A stretch of DNA of 64,000 bases from positions 62,001 through 126,000 of the forward strand of contig NZ_CP103300.1 in NCBI RefSeq assembly GCF_025562755.1, given 5' to 3'. The translations under genes and the position numbers were made by a program. Each line of letters opens with the position of its first letter. Within the stretch, counting starts at the first letter, position 1. The stretch is from Endozoicomonas euniceicola. GTDB lineage: Bacteria > Pseudomonadota > Gammaproteobacteria > Pseudomonadales > Endozoicomonadaceae. Under the pieces are notes generated by a model, which did not search any database, was not told where the DNA came from, and was given only the letters and a program-made list of their open reading frames with translations. This document shows, piece after piece, positions 52,502 through 61,609 of the stretch.

Positions 52502-53944
52502 ATGAACATTCGCCCTGTCCTTTACGTTATCGGCCTCTTTCTGACTGTACAGTCGCTGCTTATGCTGGTGCCGGCGCTGTACGACTTACTCATTCATGAC
52601 CCCGGCAAGTATGCCTTTCTCTGGTCCGCAGCCATTAATCTGCTGACCGGATTGATTCTATGCGTCTGCTGTCGTACAAAAGAGTTCAGCCTCAAGGCAC
52701 GCCAAATTTTTCTGCTGACCAATTTAACCTGGGTAACGCTCAGTGGCTTTGCAGCCCTGCCATTCTGGATACAACTGGATATCAGTTACACCGATGCCTA
52801 CTTCGAAACCATGTCAGCCATTACCACAACCGGTTCCACAGTCCTGTCAGGGCTAGACACCATGAACAAAGGCATACTGCTGTGGCGCTCACTGCTGCAA
52901 TGGCTGGGCGGGATAGGCTTTATCGTACTCGCTGTTGCAGTACTGCCCTTTCTGAAAGTCGGGGGGATGCGCCTGTTCCAGAGCGAATCGTCTGACTGGT
53001 CAGAAAAAGTGATGCCCCGCTCCGGCAGTATTGCCAAACGGATTGTGTGCATCTACCTGGGGTTAACAGTCTGCTGTGCCTACCTGTTTTTTCTGGGTGG
53101 CATGAACGGTTTTGAAGCCATCAACCATGCCATGACCGCCCTGTCCACCGGAGGCTTTTCAACCTCGGACAACTCCATGGGGCAGTTTTCCAACCCCTTT
53201 ATTCACTGGACAGCCACCATTTTTATGTTACTGGGTGGACTGCCCTTTGTACTGTTTGTGAAGTTTTTAAAAGGTGATCACAAAGCCCTTACAAAGAACA
53301 CCCAGGTCGTCACCTTTGTCCAGTTTCTGCTGTTGACCTGGGCCGGTCTCAGTATCTGGCTATTTATGTATTCCAGCTACAGTTTCTGGGAGTCCCTGAC
53401 ACTGGTTGCCTTTAACACCACATCCGTGGTTACCACGACCGGCTATGCGCTCACGGATTACACCCTCTGGGGCGGCTTTGCTGCAACCGCCTTCTTTTTC
53501 CTTACCTTTGTTGGTGGCTGCTCAGGCTCTACGGCCGGTGGCGTGAAGATTTTCCGTTTTGAAATTGGCGCAAAACTGTTAATGATCCAGCTGAAGCAAC
53601 TGGCACACCCCAGAGCCTGCTTTGTGCAAAGCTACAACGGTCAGCAAATCAGCAGTGATATTTTACGCTCCCTGATCGCCTTCAGTTTTTTCTTTGGCCT
53701 GCTGGTGAGCCTGCTGACCCTGCTGTTAAGCCTGCTGGGGCTGGACCTGACCACCAGTATCAGCGGTGCCGCCACGGCCGTTGCCAATGTCGGGCCGGGA
53801 CTTGGAGACATCATTGGGCCAGCGGGAAATTTCGCCTCTCTTCCTGACTCAGCCAAGTGGTTACTCAGCCTTGGTATGCTAATGGGCAGGCTGGAAGTTA
53901 TAACGGTACTGGTATTGTTTACACCCCAGTTCTGGAAAGGGTAA
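52502..53944 (+). CDS. trkH: Trk-type potassium uptake membrane subunit
   Basis: The ATG at 52502 (NIRPVLYVIGLFLTVQSLLM) gives 480 aa, matching TrkH. The four pore loops are visible: AITTTGSTVLSG, TALSTGGFSTSD, SVVTTTGYALTD and TAVANVGPGLGDIIG, each supplying a selectivity-filter glycine. The protein would work with a cytoplasmic TrkA, not encoded here. No clear ribosome-binding site was seen before the ATG. Confidence 0.96.
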   Translation: MNIRPVLYVIGLFLTVQSLLMLVPALYDLLIHDPGKYAFLWSAAINLLTGLILCVCCRTKEFSLKARQIFLLTNLTWVTLSGFAALPFWIQLDISYTDAYFETMSAITTTGSTVLSGLDTMNKGILLWRSLLQWLGGIGFIVLAVAVLPFLKVGGMRLFQSESSDWSEKVMPRSGSIAKRIVCIYLGLTVCCAYLFFLGGMNGFEAINHAMTALSTGGFSTSDNSMGQFSNPFIHWTATIFMLLGGLPFVLFVKFLKGDHKALTKNTQVVTFVQFLLLTWAGLSIWLFMYSSYSFWESLTLVAFNTTSVVTTTGYALTDYTLWGGFAATAFFFLTFVGGCSGSTAGGVKIFRFEIGAKLLMIQLKQLAHPRACFVQSYNGQQISSDILRSLIAFSFFFGLLVSLLTLLLSLLGLDLTTSISGAATAVANVGPGLGDIIGPAGNFASLPDSAKWLLSLGMLMGRLEVITVLVLFTPQFWKG

Positions 53945-53996
53945 GTGTTTCCGGCATAAAGAACGACGGGTGCCCGTTAAGTGGCACCTGCCCGGA

Positions 53997-54647
53997 TCAA
54001 GTCCATGCAGTGAGAAAGTCGTTACAATCATCGGTGGTCATTCCATCTCTGTCCGTCATTATCAGGAACGTCATTTCGCCTTCAAACAGTCTCAGGCACC
54101 ACAGGTTTGCAGGCTCCTGTGAACAACCTGTGCGTATTTCCTTACCGGCAATCGACCAGCGACTTGACTGCAAGCTGGCCATTGACCCGTACATGGCCAG
54201 CTTGCAATGTATATTAAACCATGGGTCGCACACCCAGAAATCATTATTCTCGTACTGATCAAACGCTCTCAGGGACGACTTATGATAATGCATGGATTCA
54301 TCTGCCAGCACCAGAAACATATGAAATTCATGATCTACCAACCATATATATGGAATCTCCATAGCGATGCCCAACTGGAGGGCGACGACGATGTACTCAT
54401 TACTGTTACCCGCCCTCTCCTCCTGAGGGGTGACGCGTAAAAGCAAATATTCATCAGTATTATTACTCTCCCTTAACCTGGCTATTACCCCGTTGGCTTT
54501 TCCAACGTCATCCAGTCGTTTTTGCTTTCTCTGTGGAGAGGCCAGCCCATAACTCATAGAGAAGACTTTATTATCGGTTTTTAATGACCCTTTAAAAAAT
54601 TGTCGAGCATGAGTCAGCAAAAGTTGTGAATTTGTCATCTCATTCAT
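53997..54647 (-). CDS. Unknown protein with a His/Asp-Pro-Trp signature, possible effector
   Basis: This 216-aa protein has a good ribosome-binding site (AAAGGACGG, 8 nt before the ATG). No signal peptide or membrane segment is seen. The central region EIPYIWLVDHEFHMFLVLAD (His109) is followed by DFWVCDPWFNIHCK (Asp141), then SRWSIAGKEI. The pattern His...Asp-Pro-Trp...Trp...GK recalls the second half of papain-fold peptidases or transglutaminase-like effectors, but a catalytic Cys before the His is not evident. Treat the resemblance as a guess. It lies between trkH and an acyl-CoA synthetase gene, convergent with trkH. Confidence 0.6.
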   Translation of the reverse strand: MNEMTNSQLLLTHARQFFKGSLKTDNKVFSMSYGLASPQRKQKRLDDVGKANGVIARLRESNNTDEYLLLRVTPQEERAGNSNEYIVVALQLGIAMEIPYIWLVDHEFHMFLVLADESMHYHKSSLRAFDQYENNDFWVCDPWFNIHCKLAMYGSMASLQSSRWSIAGKEIRTGCSQEPANLWCLRLFEGEMTFLIMTDRDGMTTDDCNDFLTAWT

Positions 54648-54930
54648 AATACACCGTCCTTTCTATGATATTGAGCATTATAACCCCTGCCTGAAAAAAG
54701 CAGGGGCTTACGGTGAAAACGCTACAACCTCAGAAAAAGCGAATAGCCATAAGTGAAAACATCCTGTTACAAATATTACAGAGCCTTACTGCAAAAAATG
54801 ACCCAAATCATGCGGGATTCTGATGCCATCCTGTAGTATCCTTGGTCAATTCTTAATTTTGATAATGTATTTTCATTCCTTTTGATCCGTCGTGAAAATA
54901 CCCCGCACACTGAGTCCTTCAAGGGAACCG

Positions 54931-56739
54931 ATGAATAGTATTCACCCTACCCACCTGGTCAGCCAGTTTCGTCAACGCGCGGAGCAACACCCTGAAAACA
55001 CGGCCCTGCGTTATGCCCATGGTGATCGCTGGCATGAAGTCCAGTGGCGTCAGTTCCTTGAAGCCGTTGACCAGACCAGCCTGGCACTACTGAGCGCAGG
55101 ACTGCCAGTACAGGGCAATATCGGTCTGTGGTCGCGTAATATGCCGGAATGGTCCATGACTGACTTCGCCTGTATGCAGGCACGTGGCGTCAGCGTACCA
55201 CTGTACCCCACCAGCACCCCTGACCAGGTATGCTACATCATTGATGAAGCTGAAGTAGAAATCCTGTTCGTCGGCGAACAGCCTCAGTTCGACGACGCTC
55301 TGGAACTGCTGGGCAAAGCCTCCCACCTGAAGACCATCATTGTTTTTGATGAAGACGTCGACCTGAAAGGCTGTGAAAACGCGCAATACTTCAAGGATTT
55401 CCTGGCCTCTGCCGACACAGAGCGCACCGAACTGGAAGCCCGCCTCGCCAGTCGCTCCATGGACGACCTGTTTACCCTGATTTACACCTCAGGCACTACC
55501 GGCAAACCCAAGGGTGTGATGCTGGACTATGCCAATATGGCAGCGTCTTTCGATGCCCATGACAAGCTGATCCACGTTGACCACACCGACTCATCGCTGG
55601 CCTTCCTGCCCCTGAGCCATATCTTTGAGCGTGGCTGGTCCAACTATGCCCTGTGTCGTGGCGTTGTAAATAACTACATGCGTAGCCAGGCAGACATCGC
55701 CAACATGTTGCAGGCGGTAAAACCCACCATCATGTGCTCCGTCCCACGTCTGTTCGAAAAAATCTATACCGGTGTTCATACGAAAATCGGCAAGGGTTCA
55801 GCGGCTAAGAAACTGATCTTCAAACTGGCTGGCAGCATCGGTTATAAGGCGATGGAATACCACCGTCAGGGCAAACCCGTTCCGGGTTATCTGAAAAGCC
55901 TGAACAAGCTGGCAGACAAACTGGTATTTAGCAAGATCAAAGAGGGTCTTGGCGGTCGTATCCGCTTTATACCCTGCGGCGGCGCACGACTGGACGACAG
56001 TATCTGCAAGTTCTTTCATGCCATGGGTATCAACGTCAAAATCGGCTACGGCATGACCGAAACCGTAGCCACTATCACCTGTTACCGCGACACAGGCTTC
56101 CAGTTTGGTAGCTGTGGCAACCCACTGCCAGGCGTACAGGTAAAAATTGGTGATGGTGGTGAAATTCTGGTGAAAGGTGGCACCGTTATGCGCGGTTACT
56201 ACAAGAAACCGGAAGAAACCGCGAAAACCTTCGACGCCGATGGCTGGCTGAAAACCGGCGACGCTGGCCTGATTGATGAACAGGGGCAACTGCGAATCAC
56301 CGACCGCATCAAGGAACTGATGAAAACCTCCAACGGCAAGTACATTGCGCCTCAGCATATTGAAGGTACTTTGGGCAAGGATCGCTTCATTGAACAGATT
56401 GCGATTATTGCTGACGCTAAAAACTATGTCTCTGCCCTCATTGTTCCAGCCTTTGAAGCTTTGGAAGAGTACGCCAGGGAGATGAATCTGAAATACGAAA
56501 GCAAGATGGATCTGATTCGCAACACCGATATCGAAAAACTGTTTCAGGAGCGTCTCGACAGTATCCAGGATGAACTGGCTCGTTTCGAACAGGTCAAGAA
56601 GTTTACCCTGCTGCCTCGTGAATTCTCCATTGAACTGGGTGAGATTACCCCCACCCTGAAGCTGCGCAGAAAGATCATTATGGAACGTTTCCAGAAGGAA
56701 ATTGACTCCATGTATGGCAAGCCAGCCATCAGCCACTGA
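54931..56739 (+). CDS. Long-chain-fatty-acid-CoA ligase (FadD15-like AMP-forming)
   Basis: This enzyme activates fatty acids to acyl-CoA. The ATG at 54931 follows AAGGGA and gives 602 aa; an upstream GTG at 54892 is in frame but less likely. The AMP-binding signature LIYTSGTTGKPKGVML, IPCGGARLDDSI, GYGMTETVATITCY and TGDAGLIDEQGQLRITDR are clear. The set resembles the large bacterial FadD15/eukaryotic-like ACSL group more than E. coli FadD. A very strong terminator follows at 56860. Confidence 0.93.
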   Translation: MNSIHPTHLVSQFRQRAEQHPENTALRYAHGDRWHEVQWRQFLEAVDQTSLALLSAGLPVQGNIGLWSRNMPEWSMTDFACMQARGVSVPLYPTSTPDQVCYIIDEAEVEILFVGEQPQFDDALELLGKASHLKTIIVFDEDVDLKGCENAQYFKDFLASADTERTELEARLASRSMDDLFTLIYTSGTTGKPKGVMLDYANMAASFDAHDKLIHVDHTDSSLAFLPLSHIFERGWSNYALCRGVVNNYMRSQADIANMLQAVKPTIMCSVPRLFEKIYTGVHTKIGKGSAAKKLIFKLAGSIGYKAMEYHRQGKPVPGYLKSLNKLADKLVFSKIKEGLGGRIRFIPCGGARLDDSICKFFHAMGINVKIGYGMTETVATITCYRDTGFQFGSCGNPLPGVQVKIGDGGEILVKGGTVMRGYYKKPEETAKTFDADGWLKTGDAGLIDEQGQLRITDRIKELMKTSNGKYIAPQHIEGTLGKDRFIEQIAIIADAKNYVSALIVPAFEALEEYAREMNLKYESKMDLIRNTDIEKLFQERLDSIQDELARFEQVKKFTLLPREFSIELGEITPTLKLRRKIIMERFQKEIDSMYGKPAISH

Positions 56740-56859
56740 TTGCTGCTGGCTGTTGGCTGTTTGCGTTATATTCCAAACTGCAGCCTCCTCAGGGTAAGCC
56801 GCTTCGCGGTGACTTTTTGCCCAGCGCAACCCTCCAACACCTGAGAAATATCTCACATT

Positions 56860-56909
56860 TACGCAAAGGCCGACTTTTTCTGTAAATACCAAAAGTCGGC
56901 CTTTGCGTA
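56860..56909 (+). terminator. Strong rho-independent terminator after the acyl-CoA ligase gene
   Basis: A perfect 19-bp stem (arms 56860-56878 and 56891-56909, containing CGCAAAGGCCGACTTTT) has a 12-nt loop and a T-rich tail on the plus strand. It lies 120 bp beyond the ligase stop, and the interval also holds two to three heptamer copies. It separates the ligase from the zinc-finger gene downstream. Confidence 0.85.
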
Positions 56910-56968
56910 CATTTTCTTTTGTCTATCCTTTCCTGACTCTAATCTCAAAAACAGCAAAGGGTAGAGCT

Positions 56969-58378
56969 ATTAAAAGTTTAATTTTTCACGTTTTGCTCTT
57001 CGTGTCTTTCGCCTGTCTGGCCAAGCCACAACCCCACAGCTTTATTGTTGATTTTGAACAAAATGAGAGCACACCACACCATAACTTTTCTATAAAGCCA
57101 GACCCGGATACATTCTTTGCAACACTGGCAATTAACACAGAGTCCCCGCATGGCGAAGCGACAGAAACTATCAACACATACAGCTATTCAGGATCAGACT
57201 CACCACCTGATGACAAACCCTGCAAGCCAAAGGGCCTCTGGAAGAGCCTGACGACCGTGGTCGAGTCAGTTTCGTGGCAGCTGCTGTACGCTACCGGTGA
57301 AGTCGTCGGCTATAAGCTGCTTCTGTCACTTCAGGAAGACTCGCTAACACCGCAGTCTTTTTCATGGATGCCAGTGGTGGCAACTGTCGTTGTGGGTTTG
57401 CTGACCAGAAACCATTGGAACCCGGGATCAGCATTATTTAATCAACTGGACGAGCAGGAATCCAGCCAGCAGCACGAACTTCAGATTATCACTTTGATGT
57501 ATAAACCTGACGGTGGCAATTCCTACGCAACAGGGGCATGGGGTCAGGGGCACTCATTCAACATGCACTCAAGCCTCACAGGCCACTCGCATTATTCACT
57601 CCTTAGCCACCAGGGCGAGTATTACGATGACGATCCAGGCCACCCCACTCCCGTCAGGCACAGCTATGACGAAACTTGCCTCTTAGAGCCATGTCGGGCA
57701 CAAGGACGCTGCATCTATGCCCCCGGTGATACAAACCAACATAAGCTTTTTTGCAGGTGTCGGGATTGTATGGCTGAGTTAGACAGATACATTGCCCCCC
57801 AACCCCTTATAAGTACCCAGTGCGAATCAACCTCAGATAGCGATGTCACTTGCAGCTTAAATTATTATCCGCAAACGGATGGTCAGGAATCTGCCCCTTA
57901 TTCAGGAAGCATGGGTTCAGTCAAACCTAAAAGAGTTATCCGGCAAAAAATTGTTTCAAAGGTAATCGTAACAGCAGAACCAGACAGTACTTCTGACCAG
58001 CCAGCCGCTATCAAGAAAAGGCGCGCCCACGGCAGGGTGAAGCGCCACTTATGCGACCACCCGGGCTGCAACTACTCAACCATTTATAACGGTCATCTGA
58101 AAGTACACCAACTCACCCACAGCGGGGAGAGGCCCTTCCCGTGCGGCCACCCGGGCTGCAACTACTCAGCCACTCAGCCCGTTAATCTAAAAACACACCA
58201 ACTCATCCACAGCGGGAAGAAGCCCTTCCAGTGCGACCACCGGGGCTGCCGCTACTCAGCCAGCCAGAAGGTGCATCTGAAAACACACCAACTCTCCCAC
58301 AGAAGGAAGAAGCCAAAATCAAAACGACAAAGGCCTGAAAAGCAAGGTAACGATGGAGACCAACCGAGTTCACTCTGA
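56969..58378 (+). CDS. Predicted secreted C2H2 zinc-finger protein with nuclear-localisation-like basic clusters
   Basis: The open frame reaches up to a TTG at 56903, but that codon lies inside the terminator stem. The best start is a rare ATT at 56969, after AAGGGTAGAGC. It gives 469 aa with an N-terminal signal peptide (KSLIFHVLLFVSFACLA, then KPQPHSF). A Cys-rich segment lies near residues 250-285 (CLLEPCRAQGRC, FCRCRDCMAEL). The C-terminal 110 residues carry three C-x4-C-x12-H-x3-H fingers (C362/C367/H380/H384, C392/C397/H410/H414, C422/C427/H440/H444) with HSGERPF and HSGKKPF linkers. Basic clusters (KKRRAHGRVKR before, RRKKPKSKRQR after) look like nuclear localisation signals. Secretion into a host cell followed by nuclear action is a hypothesis. 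Confidence 0.75.
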   Translation: MKSLIFHVLLFVSFACLAKPQPHSFIVDFEQNESTPHHNFSIKPDPDTFFATLAINTESPHGEATETINTYSYSGSDSPPDDKPCKPKGLWKSLTTVVESVSWQLLYATGEVVGYKLLLSLQEDSLTPQSFSWMPVVATVVVGLLTRNHWNPGSALFNQLDEQESSQQHELQIITLMYKPDGGNSYATGAWGQGHSFNMHSSLTGHSHYSLLSHQGEYYDDDPGHPTPVRHSYDETCLLEPCRAQGRCIYAPGDTNQHKLFCRCRDCMAELDRYIAPQPLISTQCESTSDSDVTCSLNYYPQTDGQESAPYSGSMGSVKPKRVIRQKIVSKVIVTAEPDSTSDQPAAIKKRRAHGRVKRHLCDHPGCNYSTIYNGHLKVHQLTHSGERPFPCGHPGCNYSATQPVNLKTHQLIHSGKKPFQCDHRGCRYSASQKVHLKTHQLSHRRKKPKSKRQRPEKQGNDGDQPSSL

Positions 58379-58396
58379 GGGACAAGCCGGTAGAAC

Positions 58397-58669
58397 ATGA
58401 TTCGACTTCCCTCACGCCTCAAAGAACTGTTGCGCAAGGATGGCGCATGGTGTGGAGTGTGCATGTACACCTGCCTGTCACCGTTGTGGCGCTATGAGGC
58501 CATTAATTTATTCAGGAAAGCGTACAACCGGGGTGAACTGAAACTACCGAAAGATCTGCGAGCCACCTGTCCCAACAAAACCGCATTCAATCGCTGGCTC
58601 AATATCCACTACCAGAAGTCATGGATCAGCCAGAAAGATAGGCTATTCCTATCCGGTTTCCGGCCCTGA
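58397..58669 (+). pseudogene. Remnant of an IS91/IS801-like transposase
   Basis: This 90-aa ORF has a central stretch, LWRYEAINLFRKAYNRGELK followed by LPKDLRATCPNKTAFNRWLN, that looks like the middle of IS91-family Y2 transposases. The catalytic tyrosines and the zinc-binding N-terminus are missing, and the first 25 residues look joined from elsewhere. It lies 18 bp after the zinc-finger gene. No element ends were identified. I read it as a decayed, internally deleted fragment. Confidence 0.55.
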
Positions 58670-58859
58670 TGAAAAACAGCTTCGGGATTGACCCGCTGGA
58701 ATGCATCCTGCGCAAGTCCAGGATGGTTCTGACCGTAGAGTCTTTTTTGTATTTCTCCCTCTGTCGTCCATGACATAGCGGTAATCGCTACTTGATCAAA
58801 AATTCATCATCCCCTACTCTCCGCGCCTTTATATTTTTATTACGCAGCAGGCAAACCAT

Positions 58860-59375
58860 ATGACGACTGTGAAGAAGTACAACTTCACTTACGAAGATAT
58901 CCACAGCACCATCAGGGACGCATCCCTTGCCATCAAAGAAGCGGATTACCAGCCAGACTACCTGCTGGCCATTGGCGGTGGCGGCCTCATTCCTGCGCGC
59001 ATCATGCGTACCTTTATCACTCGCCCAATCCTGACCGTCGCCCTGTCCCGTTACAGTGACGAAATTGGCACCGCCCCGGCGGATACACCGATCAAGCTGC
59101 AATGGCTGGAAGGTAAGGTGAACCTGAATGGCAAAAAAGTACTGGTGATTGACGAAGTCGACGATCAGCGTACTACGCTGGACTTCACCCTGAACGAACT
59201 GATTGAGCACTACCCGGATACCGAGTTCTCTGCTTTCGTCGTTCACAACAAGCTGAAAGAAAAGAAGGGTCAACTGCCGGAAAAACTGAATCACTTTTTT
59301 ATTGGCAGGGATATTAACGATTACTGGATCAACTACGCCTGGGATGCTGAAGACATCGCTACGTTTGGTCAGTGA
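58860..59375 (+). CDS. Phosphoribosyltransferase resembling yeast-type hypoxanthine/xanthine PRTases
   Basis: This 171-aa type I phosphoribosyltransferase has a YLLAIGGGGLIPARIM segment (PPi-binding loop) and the PRPP motif VLVIDEVDDQRTTLDF. The DEVDD-x-RTTL form is that of fungal Hpt1/Xpt1-like enzymes, unlike the usual bacterial DDxxxTGxT. It probably salvages a purine base, but base specificity cannot be read. It is monocistronic, with a terminator 9 bp after the stop. Confidence 0.85.
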   Translation: MTTVKKYNFTYEDIHSTIRDASLAIKEADYQPDYLLAIGGGGLIPARIMRTFITRPILTVALSRYSDEIGTAPADTPIKLQWLEGKVNLNGKKVLVIDEVDDQRTTLDFTLNELIEHYPDTEFSAFVVHNKLKEKKGQLPEKLNHFFIGRDINDYWINYAWDAEDIATFGQ

Positions 59376-59383
59376 TTTTAGAC

Positions 59384-59411
59384 AAAGCCCGCGCCATGCG
59401 GGCTTTATTTT
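59384..59411. terminator. Terminator between the phosphoribosyltransferase gene and aroC
   Basis: AAAGCCCGC and GCGGGCTTT form a 9-bp stem with a 5-nt loop, followed by ATTTTG. It lies between converging genes and could serve both. Confidence 0.85.
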
Positions 59412-59420
59412 GCAAAGCTG

Positions 59421-60521
59421 TCAACCGCTGACAGAAGGCGCAATCAACGGCGCGTCACTGACGACATCGGCATTCTGTGCCCGGTGTCGCATAAAGTGAT
59501 CCATGACCGTAATCGCCATCATCGCCTCGGCAATGGGCACGGCCCTGATTCCCACACACGGGTCATGCCGTCCTTTGGTGACAATGTCCACCGGTTCACC
59601 CTCAAGGTTTACGGAACGTCCCGGCGTGGTCATGCTGGAAGTGGGTTTTAAAGCAATATGCGCAATCAGGTCCTGACCGGAACTGATTCCCCCCAGCACG
59701 CCACCGCCATGGTTGGACAGAAAACCTTCAGGCGTTATTTCATCCCGATGCTCTGTTCCTTTCTGCTCAACGCAGGCAAAGCCATCACCAATTTCAACCC
59801 CTTTCACGGCGTTAATACTCAGCAGCGAATGCGCTAGATCGGCATCCAGACGATCAAACACCGGCTCACCCAGACCAGGCTGAACTCCACTGGCTCTCAC
59901 AGAAATACGCGCGCCAATGGAGTTCCCTTCACGACGAAGGTCGTCGATCAGCTGCTCCATCTCTGCCACCTTGTCAGCGTCCGGACAGAAAAATGGATTC
60001 TGACGTACCTGCTCCCAGTCGAACTGTTCGATTTTGATCGGTCCCAGTTGCGACAGATAACCTTTAATCGCTATACCCTGTGTTGCCAGAAACTTACGGG
60101 CTATCGCCCCGGCCGCCACACGCATAGCGGTTTCACGAGCCGATGAACGACCACCACCACGGTAGTCACGGAAACCGTATTTGTGGGCATAGGTGTAGTC
60201 GGCGTGACCAGGACGGAAGCGATCCATAATGTTGGAATAATCTTTGGAGCGCTGATCAACGTTCTCAATCAGCAAACCAATGGGTGTTCCTGTGGTTTTG
60301 CCTTCAAAAACACCGGAAAGAATTTTCACCTGATCCGGTTCACGACGTTGCGTCGTATATTTAGACGTGCCGGGTTTACGAAGATCCAGATCTTTCTGAA
60401 TATCTTCTTCCGTTAATGGCAGTCCGGGAGGACAACCATCGACAATACACCCCAGCGCAATACCATGAGACTCGCCAAACGTGGTCACCTTGAACAATTG
60501 ACCTATGCTATTCCCCGCCAT
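59421..60521 (-). CDS. aroC: Chorismate synthase
   Basis: AroC catalyses the last shikimate step, making chorismate from EPSP with reduced FMN. The ATG at 60521 (AGNSIGQLFKVTTFGESHG) follows GGGAG, giving 366 aa; four extra residues from 60533 are unlikely. Conserved blocks include RPGHADYTYAHKYG, RDYRGGGRSSARET and NHGGGVLGGISSGQD. It follows prmB on the same strand, as in E. coli and relatives. Confidence 0.98.
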   Translation of the reverse strand: MAGNSIGQLFKVTTFGESHGIALGCIVDGCPPGLPLTEEDIQKDLDLRKPGTSKYTTQRREPDQVKILSGVFEGKTTGTPIGLLIENVDQRSKDYSNIMDRFRPGHADYTYAHKYGFRDYRGGGRSSARETAMRVAAGAIARKFLATQGIAIKGYLSQLGPIKIEQFDWEQVRQNPFFCPDADKVAEMEQLIDDLRREGNSIGARISVRASGVQPGLGEPVFDRLDADLAHSLLSINAVKGVEIGDGFACVEQKGTEHRDEITPEGFLSNHGGGVLGGISSGQDLIAHIALKPTSSMTTPGRSVNLEGEPVDIVTKGRHDPCVGIRAVPIAEAMMAITVMDHFMRHRAQNADVVSDAPLIAPSVSG

Positions 60522-60613
60522 CGTAACTCCCATCAGGCTGCCACCGAACAGGCAGCCCTTATCTTGTTTTTAATAGACCTATTTTTAATAAAAGCGCCCA
60601 GGAGCCTGCCGGC

Positions 60614-61609
60614 TCACCCCGTCATGCGACTTTTAAAAATACCCTGATATTCACGACACTGCTCCGCCGTCAGCACCAGCACGCCATGACCACCTTCGGC
60701 AAATTCCGGCCATACAAACGGCACCTCAGGATAAACGTCCTGCAACGCCCACTGGCTGTTGCCTACTTCCAGCACCAGTAAACCTTCCCCGGCCAGAAAG
60801 TCTGCTGCCCGGGCCAGAATAATACGAGCCATATCCAGACCGTCATTACCGGCTGCCAGTCCCAGCTCTGGCTCGTGACCAAACTCCTCAGGAAAGTCTG
60901 CCATATCTTCCGCATCCACATAGGGTGGATTGCTGACGATCAGCTCGTAACGCGGGCGTTCAGGGCTGTCGTCTATTGTCTTAAACAGATCCGACTTGAC
61001 GGCTTGCACCCGTCCCCACAGCTCATGCTGGTCAATATTGATATGCGCGACATCCAGGGCATCATCGGAAATATCCAGCAAATCCACCGACGCTTCCGGC
61101 CACTGGTGCGCCATGGCAATGCCTATACAGCCAGAGCCAGAACACAGATCAAGGGCACGAGTCACCGTCGCATCACCCAGCCAGGGCTGAAAATTCTGGT
61201 TAATTAGTTCTGCGATAGGAGAGCGGGGAACCAGCACCCGTTCGTCCACATAATAAGGCTGGCCACAGAACCATGCCCGATTCAACAGATACGCCAGCGG
61301 CTTGCGTTCCTGAATACGACGTTTAACCAGCTCTGCCACAGACTGCTGTTCTTCTGAAGTCAAACGACAATCCATATAAGGTTCAGGCAGGTCCCAGGGT
61401 AGCTGCAATACCTGCATCACCAGATGCATGGCTTCATCCAGGGCATTATCGCTGCCATGCCCGAAAAACAGTTCGGCTTCATTAAAACGGCTGGCCGCCC
61501 AGCGAATAAAATCCCGGATACTGGCAAGGCCATCGTAAGACAGGTTATCGACCTGCCCGCTGTTTTTTTCGCCAGTGCGTCCACCAGGGTGTACTAAGGA
61601 TTGAGTCAC
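60614..61609 (-). CDS. prmB: Ribosomal protein L3 N5-glutamine methyltransferase
   Basis: PrmB methylates a glutamine of ribosomal protein L3 with S-adenosylmethionine. The GTG at 61609 follows TAGGAGA at good spacing and gives 331 aa, close to the family's 310. The open frame continues to 61987 only because it crosses a repeat array. Motifs: YGHGSDNALDEAMHLVMQ, YVDERVLVPRSPIAELI, LDLCSGSGCIGIAMA and the catalytic NPPYVDAEDM. The prmB-aroC order with smrB divergent matches E. coli. Confidence 0.95.
   Translation of the reverse strand: MTQSLVHPGGRTGEKNSGQVDNLSYDGLASIRDFIRWAASRFNEAELFFGHGSDNALDEAMHLVMQVLQLPWDLPEPYMDCRLTSEEQQSVAELVKRRIQERKPLAYLLNRAWFCGQPYYVDERVLVPRSPIAELINQNFQPWLGDATVTRALDLCSGSGCIGIAMAHQWPEASVDLLDISDDALDVAHINIDQHELWGRVQAVKSDLFKTIDDSPERPRYELIVSNPPYVDAEDMADFPEEFGHEPELGLAAGNDGLDMARIILARAADFLAGEGLLVLEVGNSQWALQDVYPEVPFVWPEFAEGGHGVLVLTAEQCREYQGIFKSRMTG

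Noticed and set aside
53969..53988. Hairpin GGTGCC...GGCACC after trkH as terminator
   Set aside because: The stem is 6 bp and no T-tract follows; too weak to call.
55798..56892. 364-codon minus-strand frame opposite the acyl-CoA ligase gene
   Set aside because: Long, but entirely antisense to a well-conserved enzyme and running into the terminator; typical of the complementary strand of GC-balanced genes.
56903..56968. TTG start for the secreted zinc-finger gene
   Set aside because: The codon is in the 3' arm of a 19-bp terminator stem and has no ribosome-binding site; the residues it adds spoil the signal peptide.
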